DNA from: G963678095 sp963678095
GTDB taxonomy: Bacteria > Bacillota > Negativicutes > Selenomonadales > Selenomonadaceae
Assembly (NCBI GenBank): GCA_963678095.2
Contig: OY782746.1
Coordinates: forward strand, 62,001-126,000
DNA length: 64,000 nt
Direction: 5' to 3'
In this document: positions 7,596 to 15,403 of the stretch, one piece after another
Numbering within the stretch: the stretch's first letter is position 1
Layout: every line of letters starts with the position of its first letter
Notes under the pieces: model-generated
Database searches by the model: none
Told to the model about the DNA's origin: nothing
Seen by the model: the letters and a program-made list of their open reading frames with translations, nothing else
Program-made: the position numbers and the translations under genes

Positions 7596-8594
7596 TTACT
7601 GGTTTGTTCCTCGATGCTGTAGCAAGCTATCAGCATATTTTGTAAAATCAACGTCGTTGCTTTCATTTAGTGTTTTTATCAAGTTGGACTCAAATTTTTC
7701 AATACCAACCTTTGCTCCACAAATGGCAACAGCCATAGCGCCAATTGTATCCGTATCACCGCCAAGATTAGCACAGGAAATGCTGCACTCCTTTGGCTGG
7801 CGATTAAAATAAGCCATAGCGATTGCTGTAGGGACCGCCTCACTCGTCAGGGTTGTTGTTCCAATTAAGTCATAGACAGATTGGGTAAATCCTGGCTCAT
7901 CCCCTTTATATCGATCCGCCAGTTGAATGGCCAGCTCTAAGCGTGCACTCAAAGATGCACTATATGTTTCATGCCCGTACTTTACTGCCAACGGATAGAT
8001 GCTAAATACAGTATCAAGGATTTCTTCCCAGCTCTTGTCTTCCACGGCAGCACTTACGGCCCCGGCAATCATAGCAGCACCGGCAATCGCAACATCTGTC
8101 TTGTGAGTTACTTCACTTATGCGAAAAACATAATCAATTAAAGCTTCTTTTTCACTGCTTGGAAATAGACAGCCGATAGGTGCTATTCGCATGGCGGCTC
8201 CATTGGTGACTGCCTTTATCGTATATATTTCGGGATCTGTTTGCGTTTGAATCGCATGCAGGGCGGCTTTAGAGCTCTGCCCCAAGATATTCTTGTCAAA
8301 GGCATCTGTTTTTAATGCCCAGTCAATGAGGTTTTTCGCGATGCGTTCCTTATTTGGAACATAATCGTTCTCCATCAACGAATCGAGTATCACCAATGCC
8401 TGGGCGGTATCATCGGTAAACTCTCCCCGCTTCAAACCAATAGCTGCGGGATTTTCTGGTGGACTGTCTAAAAAATCGGTGATTTTCCCACCAAAAAACT
8501 CTCTTATTTTCCGTCGGCTCCATAACTCGGAGGGCATTCCCATTGCATCCCCTAAAGCCATTCCGTATAACGTTCCCAATATATGCTCTCTCAT
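7596..8594 (-). CDS. ADP-ribosylglycohydrolase family protein (YegU-like)
   Basis: The protein has 332 residues from the ATG at 8594, which GGAGG precedes by 6 bases (a TTG at 8597 is the alternative). It shows the family motifs GMALGDAMGMP near the N-terminus, TDDT at about 60-63 and GGDTDTIG near 278-285; the aspartates bind the two Mg2+ ions. Members cleave the N-glycosidic bond of ADP-ribose adducts or related ribosides. Given a permease and a PfkB kinase behind it, a small-molecule riboside is a more likely substrate than a protein. It is the first gene of the operon, with promoter and operator directly upstream. Confidence 0.85.
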   Translation of the reverse strand: MREHILGTLYGMALGDAMGMPSELWSRRKIREFFGGKITDFLDSPPENPAAIGLKRGEFTDDTAQALVILDSLMENDYVPNKERIAKNLIDWALKTDAFDKNILGQSSKAALHAIQTQTDPEIYTIKAVTNGAAMRIAPIGCLFPSSEKEALIDYVFRISEVTHKTDVAIAGAAMIAGAVSAAVEDKSWEEILDTVFSIYPLAVKYGHETYSASLSARLELAIQLADRYKGDEPGFTQSVYDLIGTTTLTSEAVPTAIAMAYFNRQPKECSISCANLGGDTDTIGAMAVAICGAKVGIEKFESNLIKTLNESNDVDFTKYADSLLQHRGTNQ

Positions 8595-8632
8595 CAAATT
8601 CCTCCAGTTCGTTCCATTTCGATGTCATTCGG

Positions 8633-8677
8633 TTGTACGTACAAGTAAATAATAAGTTATACTTTCATATTTGTCAA
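8633..8677 (-). promoter_or_regulatory. Promoter with GntR-type operator for the glycohydrolase operon
   Basis: On the minus strand a perfect -35 TTGACA (8672-8677) and -10 TATTAT (8649-8654) are 17 bases apart. The perfect 12-bp palindrome TTGTACGTACAA (8633-8644) begins 4 bases after the -10 and covers the start site. This layout suggests repression. The palindrome resembles operators of UTRA-domain GntR proteins such as TreR (TTGTATATACAA), and a GntR-UTRA gene lies next to it. Confidence 0.75.
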
Positions 8678-8793
8678 TATTCTATATAAAATATATTATT
8701 ACAAAATTCAAAAATGTTTACGTTTTTAATATTATTTGCTTGGCATCAACGGCGGGATATGGGGAAGACTTTTAGTTTTTCGGGACAGACAAA

Positions 8794-8830
8794 TGCCCCT
8801 GTATAGGCCGCAGAGGCTTATACAGGGGCA
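8794..8830 (-). terminator. Hairpin after the GntR gene
   Basis: Perfect 12-bp arms TGCCCCTGTATA (8794-8805) and TATACAGGGGCA (8819-8830) begin 17 bases past the regulator's stop. No clear T-run follows on the minus strand, so termination efficiency is uncertain. Confidence 0.5.
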
Positions 8831-8846
8831 GCAATATCACAATATA

Positions 8847-9560
8847 TCACCTGTCATTGAGGGTCATATTTGTTATAATATGCATTTTGACATTTGGATT
8901 ATAGATGACATCCACTCGTTCGATTTCAATATTTCGGTCACTGTATATAGACCCCATTACCCGGACCAAGGGCCCGGTTTGTTCATATTGAAGAATGGTC
9001 CGGGTGTATTCATCGCTGGCAACAGCACTTACTTCAAGCGATGCGGTCTTCGGAATAATATGATACGTTCGTTTCATTACATCGTATAAGGACTGCTTAG
9101 CAAAATCAAATTTTTCGATTCCTGGAAAAAGTTTAAGTGGCGTTATGGAGGTATCAATTGTGTACCAGGAAATGCTCAAAGCTGTTTGCATCCCCCTGGC
9201 TCGGATCATTTTGAAAAAATACTGTCCATCAACCTGGATGATTTCGGTTGATAAGACCTTTGATAGTGGCAATTGTTCTTTGGAACGTGCATAATCGGTA
9301 AATCCACTAAAATTCCACATACTATGCGTAATATCTTGAAAACTGACAAAAGTCCCTTTTCCCTGTTCCTTCCGCAACAAACCCTCATAGACCAGGTTGC
9401 TCAGAGCTTTGCGAATCGTAGTTCTGGTAACAGAATAGGTTTCCATAAGTTCTGTTTCCGAAGGTATTTTCGTTCCGTCAGGATATTCCTTTGTAATAAT
9501 TTTATCTTTTATAATATTTTGCAACTGCACATATTTCGGCACTGCTATGCTATTTAACAT
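8847..9560 (-). CDS. GntR-family transcriptional regulator with UTRA effector domain (YegW-like)
   Basis: The N-terminal winged helix-turn-helix (PKYVQLQNIIKDKI ... SVTRTTIRKALSNL) spans about residues 8-72. A UTRA ligand-binding domain follows to the end, about 237 residues from the ATG at 9560. A GTG at 9614 would add 18 residues but has no ribosome binding site. Such proteins are repressors released by a sugar or nucleoside-like ligand. It is likely the regulator of the downstream operon through TTGTACGTACAA at 8633-8644, and may regulate itself: its -35 at 9659-9664 is a half-site. Confidence 0.85.
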   Translation of the reverse strand: MLNSIAVPKYVQLQNIIKDKIITKEYPDGTKIPSETELMETYSVTRTTIRKALSNLVYEGLLRKEQGKGTFVSFQDITHSMWNFSGFTDYARSKEQLPLSKVLSTEIIQVDGQYFFKMIRARGMQTALSISWYTIDTSITPLKLFPGIEKFDFAKQSLYDVMKRTYHIIPKTASLEVSAVASDEYTRTILQYEQTGPLVRVMGSIYSDRNIEIERVDVIYNPNVKMHIITNMTLNDR

Positions 9561-9635
9561 ACCAACCCACACCTTATCCCGCGCCAGATAATCCAATGAT
9601 TTATCTGCCAGCACTAAACAATTTTATATGGTTTT

Positions 9636-9664
9636 ATTGTAACATTTTAACTGTTGGAGTACAA
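9636..9664 (-). promoter_or_regulatory. Promoter of the GntR gene with operator half-site
   Basis: TTGTAC (9659-9664) and TACAAT (9636-9641) are 17 bases apart on the minus strand. The -35 hexamer equals one arm of the operator TTGTACGTACAA found at the target operon. Confidence 0.55.
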
Positions 9665-9768
9665 ATAAAACCGAAATCATTATAATTGTGGATAAGGTAT
9701 ATCGGTCTTTGTTTCCTTTTCGGTCAAGTAAAGTCCTGTTTTTAACTAACAGTTTTCTTTGCCCCTAT

Positions 9769-10566
9769 TTATAGGGCATTATGAATTTTTAAGGACATAT
9801 TTTGAAGTTTGTTCATAATATAGGGGAAATGGAGATTTAACCAAAACCGAACAAATGTGTGGCTGTATGATTGAAAGACCGGAACACGATTCAGTGTAAA
9901 TAGATCATCGTGGACGGCATCGTCGCCAAGATGAACGGTATATGCAGCTAAATAACCATAATTTTTCAGAGCATCGATAACGCTTTGATTATAATCACCA
10001 TAGGGATAGGCCAGATATTTTACAGGATACCCCAAATGCTGCTCTAGATCAATTTTTGAATCAAGCAGTTCTTGTTTTAATTCTGCCGGGTCTTGGATTT
10101 GATTTAAATGTGGATGACTATACGTATGGCCTTCAAAATGGATATGATGGTTTTTCATTAAATCAATTTCATCCCAACGCAGGTAGTTTGGCAGCCCTAT
10201 ATAATGCGAAATTAAAAAAATTGTTGCATTCAGATCATATTTATTTAATATGGGGTAAGCATTTGTATAATTATCTTCATAGCCATCATCAAAGGTTATT
10301 AAGACCGCTTTATAGGGAAGTTCTTTGCCATATTTCAGAAAATTATACAGTTCATCCGGGGTAATCGTGGTATACCCGTTGTCTTTTAAATACTTCATTT
10401 GGGCATCAAATTCATAAGTGCTCAAGGTAAGGGCGTCATGATGCTCGTTGTCAATCCGATGATAGCCCAATACAGGTATTTCTGTTCTATTAAGGCAGTA
10501 ACTCCATCCGGCGGATAGTAGGATAAAAAGCACTATAAATAGCATACGTGTCGATCTGTTTTTCAT
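9769..10566 (-). CDS. Polysaccharide deacetylase, membrane-anchored
   Basis: Starting at the ATG at 10566 (AAAGGGTGA upstream), the protein has 265 residues with an N-terminal membrane segment (MLFIVLFILLSAGWSYCL). A NodB-homology domain follows. It shows the first metal motif TFDDGYEDNY, the zinc-binding HTYSHPHL, and YPYGDYNQ, all expected of carbohydrate esterase family 4. It probably removes acetyl groups from peptidoglycan or a surface glycan in the periplasm. It is the last of three minus-strand envelope genes with gaps of about 50 bases, after the amidase. Confidence 0.85.
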   Translation of the reverse strand: MKNRSTRMLFIVLFILLSAGWSYCLNRTEIPVLGYHRIDNEHHDALTLSTYEFDAQMKYLKDNGYTTITPDELYNFLKYGKELPYKAVLITFDDGYEDNYTNAYPILNKYDLNATIFLISHYIGLPNYLRWDEIDLMKNHHIHFEGHTYSHPHLNQIQDPAELKQELLDSKIDLEQHLGYPVKYLAYPYGDYNQSVIDALKNYGYLAAYTVHLGDDAVHDDLFTLNRVPVFQSYSHTFVRFWLNLHFPYIMNKLQNMSLKIHNAL

Positions 10567-10616
10567 AAGTTCACCCTTTTTATTGATATGGTAAATCAAA
10601 GCATAAAAGAACTGGC

Positions 10617-11216
10617 TTAAAAAAATATTCTTTGCCGGGAATATTTTTGAATATCTCCTAATTTACAATACAAATTGTTTCCGGGACATTCTGTACTGTT
10701 TAAGTCTCTGTGCCCCCAAATAACCTTGTTTACTGTTGGATTCAAGCGATAATAATTGCATAAAAAAGCTGTCAAAACCTTTGCCGAAGCCATTTGGGCC
10801 TCGGTAGGAATATCCGTATCGAAGTCCCCCACCAGATTGATGCCGACAGAACAAGGATTATAGCCGTAGCAGTGGGCACCGATTGTCTCTAGAGGGCGGC
10901 CGCGCTCTATTCTCCCGTTTTTTCGGATAACATAATGATACCCAATCCCCGCCCAGCCCTTATCTAAGTGCCACTGATGGACTTGGGCGGCTGAAACATC
11001 CTGATTTGTTCCCCCAATATGATGAAAGATAATTATACTGGTTTTTACGCGGTATTGTAAGGGGATTTGAAAACTCAGATTTGTTTCCGTTATTTGAGGT
11101 AATTGTAATGGCGCTGGAGCTGCCTCTGCCAAGTTTTGGAAAAGTAAATGAGGGCGAATCAATGCCTCCAGTATAGTCAATGCGGCACAAGTTAAAAATT
11201 GTCTGCGTTCCACCAA
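10617..11216 (-). CDS. Exported N-acetylmuramoyl-L-alanine amidase (Amidase_2/PGRP fold)
   Basis: The protein has 199 residues. The N-terminus VERRQFLTCAALTILEAL looks like a Tat-type signal peptide (RR followed by a hydrophobic stretch). The catalytic domain has the zinc ligand HH in IIIFHHIGG, the segment GIGYHYVIRKNGRIERGRP typical of the fold, GINLVGDF, and the second ligand region GHRDLNSTECPG. It would cut the amide bond between MurNAc and the peptide stem in the periplasm. The start is TTG at 11216 with AAGGAAG upstream. It lies between the phosphoethanolamine transferase and deacetylase genes. Confidence 0.85.
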   Translation of the reverse strand: MVERRQFLTCAALTILEALIRPHLLFQNLAEAAPAPLQLPQITETNLSFQIPLQYRVKTSIIIFHHIGGTNQDVSAAQVHQWHLDKGWAGIGYHYVIRKNGRIERGRPLETIGAHCYGYNPCSVGINLVGDFDTDIPTEAQMASAKVLTAFLCNYYRLNPTVNKVIWGHRDLNSTECPGNNLYCKLGDIQKYSRQRIFF

Positions 11217-11267
11217 TAAAGCACTTCCTTGTTCTATATAATGACCAGAATCCAGATTAGCTGCCTC

Positions 11268-13109
11268 TTAAGAGGAACCCGTTTCTGCTGGCAATAGGTA
11301 TGGATCCTCGGTTAGCTTTTTTTGTCCCAGCATGGTTGTTAGATTTTGCTGGTTAAACCGATACTCTGAAGATGAAAAATCCTGGCCGCTCTCATAATGG
11401 TTAGAGGGGGCATTTAATATACCACAGACGGTATCATACACCATGTCATTCGTAAAAAATTCCTGCTTGTTTTTTCGTAGAGTCGCAGTTTGCTCAGGAT
11501 AAGCTTGTTGATACTCACTAGACAAATAAACAAACATGGGAATACGAACCATATCGAATTTGAATACATCGGGATTGTGTGAAATATTCACATCCTCGCC
11601 ATGGTCGGAATAATATACCATGGCTTGCAAATGTAAATTGTTTTTTGCGTATTCGTAGATTTGAGACAAAATATAGTCGGTGTAAAGCGTGCTATTGGCA
11701 TAGGAATCCTCTACTGATATGTCTTGTGAAGCCTTCCATTTTTCAAACTCTGGTGGATAGCGATTGTTATAGTAGATATGACTGCCCATTATATGCAAGA
11801 CAATAAAATTATTTTTCGTTGGATCTATCTCTGGTAAAAAACTCAGTAAGGCGCCATCGAACTTATCCGTAAATACATAAGAATCATCTGTCCATTGCGC
11901 ATGATCGGCTGTTTTAGCCACCAGTGTAACCGCACTGTCATATTGCCCATAGCGTCCCTGATTGCTGAACCAATAGGTTTCATAGCCAGCTTTTTTTGCA
12001 ACATCAAGAATCGAGGTTGAATCTATAAAAGATTTATTGTTATATTGGCTTTCCTCGGTTAGAGCTCGCTCTAAAACGGGAACCGTTTGCACCCAACTGG
12101 AATACACATTATCAAACACAACAAAACGAGGGCTTTTCATGCATTGTTCCAGCCAGGGGGTGTTTTCATAAGGAACCGTGGGCGTATAAGCTTTCATATA
12201 ATTTCGTGAGGCGGATTCTCCAATAACCATGATAACAGTTCCGGGGGCCTTCTTGGCTAAGGTATCGCTTGTGGATAATTGCAGGTTCTGTAATCGCTCT
12301 GCATAATGTGTGCTATATTCTTGTGTTTGAGCAACATAATCAGATACTTCATTCCAGTTCATCATAATGGATGTTTGGGGGAAAAGATAAACGCCAGCAT
12401 AAATTGGGATACATACACTTAAGCTGCCTAAAACTATTTTTTGATACAAGGAAGGTTGTATCCTCTTTATTTTGTATACGGAACAATAACTGCAGCGATA
12501 TATCATAGCAAAAAAAATATTTATACCACATAAAACAGCAGCTGCACCACTGAGTCCAACTTTTGATTGAATAAAATCAAAAGCTTCATTAGGGTTTGTC
12601 AAATATAATGCCATGATGGTAGACGGCGTTAAACAGTGGTGATAAATTAAATAATAGGACCATTCCATAAGCGGAATAAGGAGCGTTCCTAAATAAATCA
12701 AAGCAAGAAAACAGATAAATAATATAGGACAGTAGCCCATTGCCAGAAAAATTTTCGCCCAGGCAAGAAGACTTATACATAACATAATGCCAAAGAGAAA
12801 GTCGATATAGACATTTGAAATAAACCACGCCTGTTGATAGGACCAGCTATATAATAAAGTGAATGTGATACACCAAGATATTCCAATAAAAAGCTGTGGG
12901 ATATTTTCCACGGAAAAGATACTCTCTTTAGTAGCATATTGTATTGACCAGAGCAATGGTACGATCGGGAAAAACGTAACCAGACAATTGCTAAAGGTTA
13001 TATCTTGATCAAGGCTTATGTAAAACAAAAGAATCATCGTATAGAGTAAAATTGCTTCGCCTAAAAAGCGTAAGGGTTTCCACTGATATAGCGTTAATAA
13101 GTTTTTCAA
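11268..13109 (-). CDS. Phosphoethanolamine transferase, EptA/CptA-like (sulfatase fold)
   Basis: The protein has 613 residues with five or more membrane helices in the first 240. The periplasmic alkaline phosphatase-like domain begins at VIMVIGESASRNYMKAY (about 292-308); Ser299 occupies the place of the phospho-accepting Thr of EptA. Later motifs include FIVLHIMGSH and YYSDHGED for metal binding. The family transfers phosphoethanolamine from phosphatidylethanolamine to lipid A or core sugars in the periplasm and can lower polymyxin sensitivity. Its presence supports an LPS-bearing outer membrane. The start is TTG at 13109 with AAAGGA upstream. First gene of the envelope operon. Confidence 0.8.
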   Translation of the reverse strand: MKNLLTLYQWKPLRFLGEAILLYTMILLFYISLDQDITFSNCLVTFFPIVPLLWSIQYATKESIFSVENIPQLFIGISWCITFTLLYSWSYQQAWFISNVYIDFLFGIMLCISLLAWAKIFLAMGYCPILFICFLALIYLGTLLIPLMEWSYYLIYHHCLTPSTIMALYLTNPNEAFDFIQSKVGLSGAAAVLCGINIFFAMIYRCSYCSVYKIKRIQPSLYQKIVLGSLSVCIPIYAGVYLFPQTSIMMNWNEVSDYVAQTQEYSTHYAERLQNLQLSTSDTLAKKAPGTVIMVIGESASRNYMKAYTPTVPYENTPWLEQCMKSPRFVVFDNVYSSWVQTVPVLERALTEESQYNNKSFIDSTSILDVAKKAGYETYWFSNQGRYGQYDSAVTLVAKTADHAQWTDDSYVFTDKFDGALLSFLPEIDPTKNNFIVLHIMGSHIYYNNRYPPEFEKWKASQDISVEDSYANSTLYTDYILSQIYEYAKNNLHLQAMVYYSDHGEDVNISHNPDVFKFDMVRIPMFVYLSSEYQQAYPEQTATLRKNKQEFFTNDMVYDTVCGILNAPSNHYESGQDFSSSEYRFNQQNLTTMLGQKKLTEDPYLLPAETGSS

Positions 13110-13256
13110 ATAAAAGGTCCTTTCTTGGGGGAGTGTCTACAATGTAAAATTTGCAGATTCAAACAAGGGAGTTATTAAACAATAATATTATTAATTACTA
13201 ATGCTATGGTTTATGTCTGAAAATAGCCTGAAAAAAGCGCTGCCTGAAATAAGGTT

Positions 13257-13311
13257 AAGACAGTAAAAACCGCCCTTGCATGTGATATGCAAGGACGGTT
13301 TTTACTGTCTT
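13257..13311. terminator. Strong hairpin after the EF-hand protein gene
   Basis: Long arms AAGACAGTAAAAACCG and CGGTTTTTACTGTCTT enclose a second stem (CCTTGCAT/ATGCAAGG). The stem overlaps the stop codon. It is symmetric enough to work both ways. Confidence 0.7.
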
Positions 13312-13741
13312 AGCTGGATGATACAGGCGTGGAGTTTATTTCTTCAGGTGGGTTTTTATTTAGGCTAGCCTCTTTTGAATACTCATTGGTTTCGAGTAAG
13401 TGATCTTTATTTTCATCGAGTGCGTTGAATAATTGTGAAGCCATATCCGTAGTTACGTCAGGCGGACTTTCGGAAACAAATTTTGTTTTTGTATATGCTG
13501 TGAGATCTATGGCGCGTTTGCCATTGCTACTATATACGGCGCCAGTGGCAATAGTTGTTGATTTTTGATAAGAATCTTCTGCCTGTTCGCTCATCCCACT
13601 GCTCTCATTACTGGTTGAATGAGCTGTTTTTGTCGATTGTGCTGGTTGGTTATTCTGCATATAGGTGTAATACTGCTGATATGCCTGCAAGCGTTTTTCT
13701 GTGTTATCGTCTAAATTATCAATACCGGATATCTTTGCCAT
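13310..13741 (-). CDS. Small Ser/Thr-rich protein with one EF-hand calcium loop
   Basis: This 143-residue protein has no signal peptide and no recognised family apart from one EF-hand-like loop, DENKDHLLETNE, near residues 110-121. Its D, N, D and final E sit in the canonical calcium-binding positions. The preceding helix (MASQLFNALDEN) fits. The middle is low-complexity Ser/Thr/Gln. Function is unknown; a calcium-dependent surface or regulatory role is a guess. No clear Shine-Dalgarno precedes the ATG. Its promoter shares an unusual paired AT-rich element with the gene at 30283-30924. Confidence 0.65.
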   Translation of the reverse strand: MAKISGIDNLDDNTEKRLQAYQQYYTYMQNNQPAQSTKTAHSTSNESSGMSEQAEDSYQKSTTIATGAVYSSNGKRAIDLTAYTKTKFVSESPPDVTTDMASQLFNALDENKDHLLETNEYSKEASLNKNPPEEINSTPVSSS

Positions 13742-13760
13742 AAGTTATAACATCTATTAA

Positions 13761-13850
13761 AAATATTTAATACATATATATAATTAATTATACAAAAATG
13801 CAAGAATTCTTTCAATATATGTTATTGAAGTATTTAAATATTTAATTCAT
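13761..13850 (-). promoter_or_regulatory. Paired AAATATTTAAT elements around the EF-hand gene promoter
   Basis: AAATATTTAATACAT (13761-13775) and AAATATTTAATTCAT (13836-13850) lie 75 bp apart, centre to centre. Between them, on the minus strand, is a plausible promoter with TTGAAA, a 17-base spacer and TATAAT. The same two 14-15-mers at the same 75-bp spacing precede the gene at 30283-30924. Confidence 0.6.
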
Positions 13851-13890
13851 AAAATGAAGCGCGGAGCTGACAGAAAGACCGCCTGAACGA

Positions 13891-13917
13891 AAAAAGCATT
13901 CGCGAAGAATGCTTTTT
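13891..13917. terminator. Bidirectional terminator
   Basis: AAAAAGCATT (13891-13900) pairs with AATGCTTTTT (13908-13917), giving T-runs in both directions. It ends the exported protein gene at 13923. Confidence 0.7.
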
Positions 13918-13922
13918 GCTCT

Positions 13923-14747
13923 TTATTTCTTATGGGGTAAATCATCCAGGATGTGGCCGTTATCGTCGATCCATACGGTGACGGATTTTTCGAAATATAT
14001 GCCGCAGCCGGTTGGATCGTATATACCGCCTGCGTGTTTTTTCAAAAAGAGTTCATGTAAAAAGGTTTTTTCATTAGCGGGAGTGATCGCTCCCAGGGCC
14101 AGGGCCTTCTGCGTGATGAAGTTAAAGAGTGTGTCACGTGCCAGTGTGGCGGCAATTGATGCTTTATGGTCGATATCGGCAGCACTTTCATAATACGAAT
14201 ACCCGGTTGCTTCAATTTCCCAATGATTCTCTACGTAAATGCATTTTTTAATAACCGGCGGGGCGACTTTAATCTTCTTTTCAATGAAGGGATTAAATGT
14301 GTCAGGGTTAATTCTTTTCTCCCGAAAGCTTGCCTTTATATACGGGTTGATTTTCCCCCAGCGTTCTTCTTTGCCGCTCGTTTCGCTTATCTTTTCCAAC
14401 GGGATTGATCGTGCCGACAGGCAAAAGGTATCCGGCGTAAGCCCTAAATTTGCGGCATAAACACGAGTTTCATATTTTTGGCCGATTTTGTGTGCGATCT
14501 GATGATTAAGCATCTCGAGAGCCTCCTCTCTTGAAAAGTAGGTCCCGGTCAGTCGCTTGAGGAATATGGTATCTTCATAGACCTGATCCGTAGCGACAAA
14601 CCGGAAGATTTCATTAAAGGCCTTTGCTTTTTCTCCTGTCGGATCGGGCAAAGAAAAGGCAAAGGCGGTTGCGCTTGTCATAAAATGAAACGTCATGAGA
14701 AAGAACAAAATGCTGAGTATTTTTGGACATGAAAATCGTAGAATCAA
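13923..14747 (-). CDS. Exported protein of unknown family, LPDPTGEKA/YDPTGCG type (copy 2)
   Basis: This 274-residue protein is a paralogue of the one at 1930-2751. It has a signal peptide (ILFFLMTFHFMTSATAFAFS), then LPDPTGEKAKAF, the shared blocks SRSIPLE/ISET, FNPFIEKKI, YYES and IDHKA, and the C-terminal YDPTGCGIYF...ILDDL. A DPTG motif therefore brackets the mature chain at both ends, with the lone Cys next to the second. I do not recognise the family. The start is TTG at 14747, with GGGAG 8 bases upstream. It is divergently oriented to the small His-rich exported protein gene at 14945. Confidence 0.75.
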   Translation of the reverse strand: MILRFSCPKILSILFFLMTFHFMTSATAFAFSLPDPTGEKAKAFNEIFRFVATDQVYEDTIFLKRLTGTYFSREEALEMLNHQIAHKIGQKYETRVYAANLGLTPDTFCLSARSIPLEKISETSGKEERWGKINPYIKASFREKRINPDTFNPFIEKKIKVAPPVIKKCIYVENHWEIEATGYSYYESAADIDHKASIAATLARDTLFNFITQKALALGAITPANEKTFLHELFLKKHAGGIYDPTGCGIYFEKSVTVWIDDNGHILDDLPHKK

Positions 14748-14944
14748 AAAGATCGCTCCCTGCGTTGTTAGATTTTATGGTATCAATGGAATGTTTTTGT
14801 TGTCGCCAAGTGACATCCGGGTCTGGTTTTTCCCTGCAATTTATCAATCAAATAAAATTAAAAGCAGATTCTTATTTCTTTCAAAGAATGCCTTGTTATA
14901 GTAAGTACATGGAAAAAACATGCAGACGAAAGGATGTAAGTATT

Positions 14945-15232
14945 ATGAACAAAAATGTTATGAAAAAATTAATGTCTTTAACCTTAGGTGTTGTTATATT
15001 GTCTGGTTCTTTAGGCATTGCGGCCACGACGGAAGCTTCGCCCCGGCACCATCGGCCATATATGGAAGCTGGTGATCCGCCACCACCTGAGCACCGTGAA
15101 CATCGTGACGAACACCGTGAACACCGCGATGAACATCACGAACAGGAAACTGAGGGACATTCTACCGGTGAAGTTACCACGGCTGCCATTGTCGGAGCTG
15201 TTGTGGGCGCAGTGATTGCCAACAATACCTGA
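14945..15232 (+). CDS. Small exported His/Glu/Arg/Asp-rich repeat protein
   Basis: This 95-residue protein starts at the ATG at 14945, with AAAGGATG upstream; the longer upstream frame has no good start. It has a signal peptide ending near ATTEASP. A middle with repeats of the form EHRxEHRD (EHREHRDEHREHRDEHHEQ) follows, and then a C-terminal glycine/alanine-zipper-like segment (AAIVGAVVGAVIANNT). The His-rich run could bind metal ions such as Ni2+, Zn2+ or Cu2+ in the periplasm, and the tail could insert in or associate with a membrane. Both are inferences. It is a stand-alone gene with its own terminator. Confidence 0.7.
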   Translation: MNKNVMKKLMSLTLGVVILSGSLGIAATTEASPRHHRPYMEAGDPPPPEHREHRDEHREHRDEHHEQETEGHSTGEVTTAAIVGAVVGAVIANNT

Positions 15233-15262
15233 GACTACAAAAAAAATAGTATATGACAACAT

Positions 15263-15310
15263 AAAATGACCTCGATGAGCTGGATATAAACTCATCGAGG
15301 TCATTTTTTT
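15263..15310 (+). terminator. Strong intrinsic terminator
   Basis: Perfect 17-bp arms AAAATGACCTCGATGAG (15263-15279) and CTCATCGAGGTCATTTT (15291-15307) are followed by T. It ends the His-rich gene and may also stop the convergent acetolactate synthase operon. Confidence 0.85.
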
Positions 15311-15403
15311 ATTATAGCATAAGTGGATAATTTATCAATAACAAGCATTTTATGGATTTTGACAGCTCTGCCTGTAGCCTGTTGATTTAAATCCGGCGCG
15401 ATA

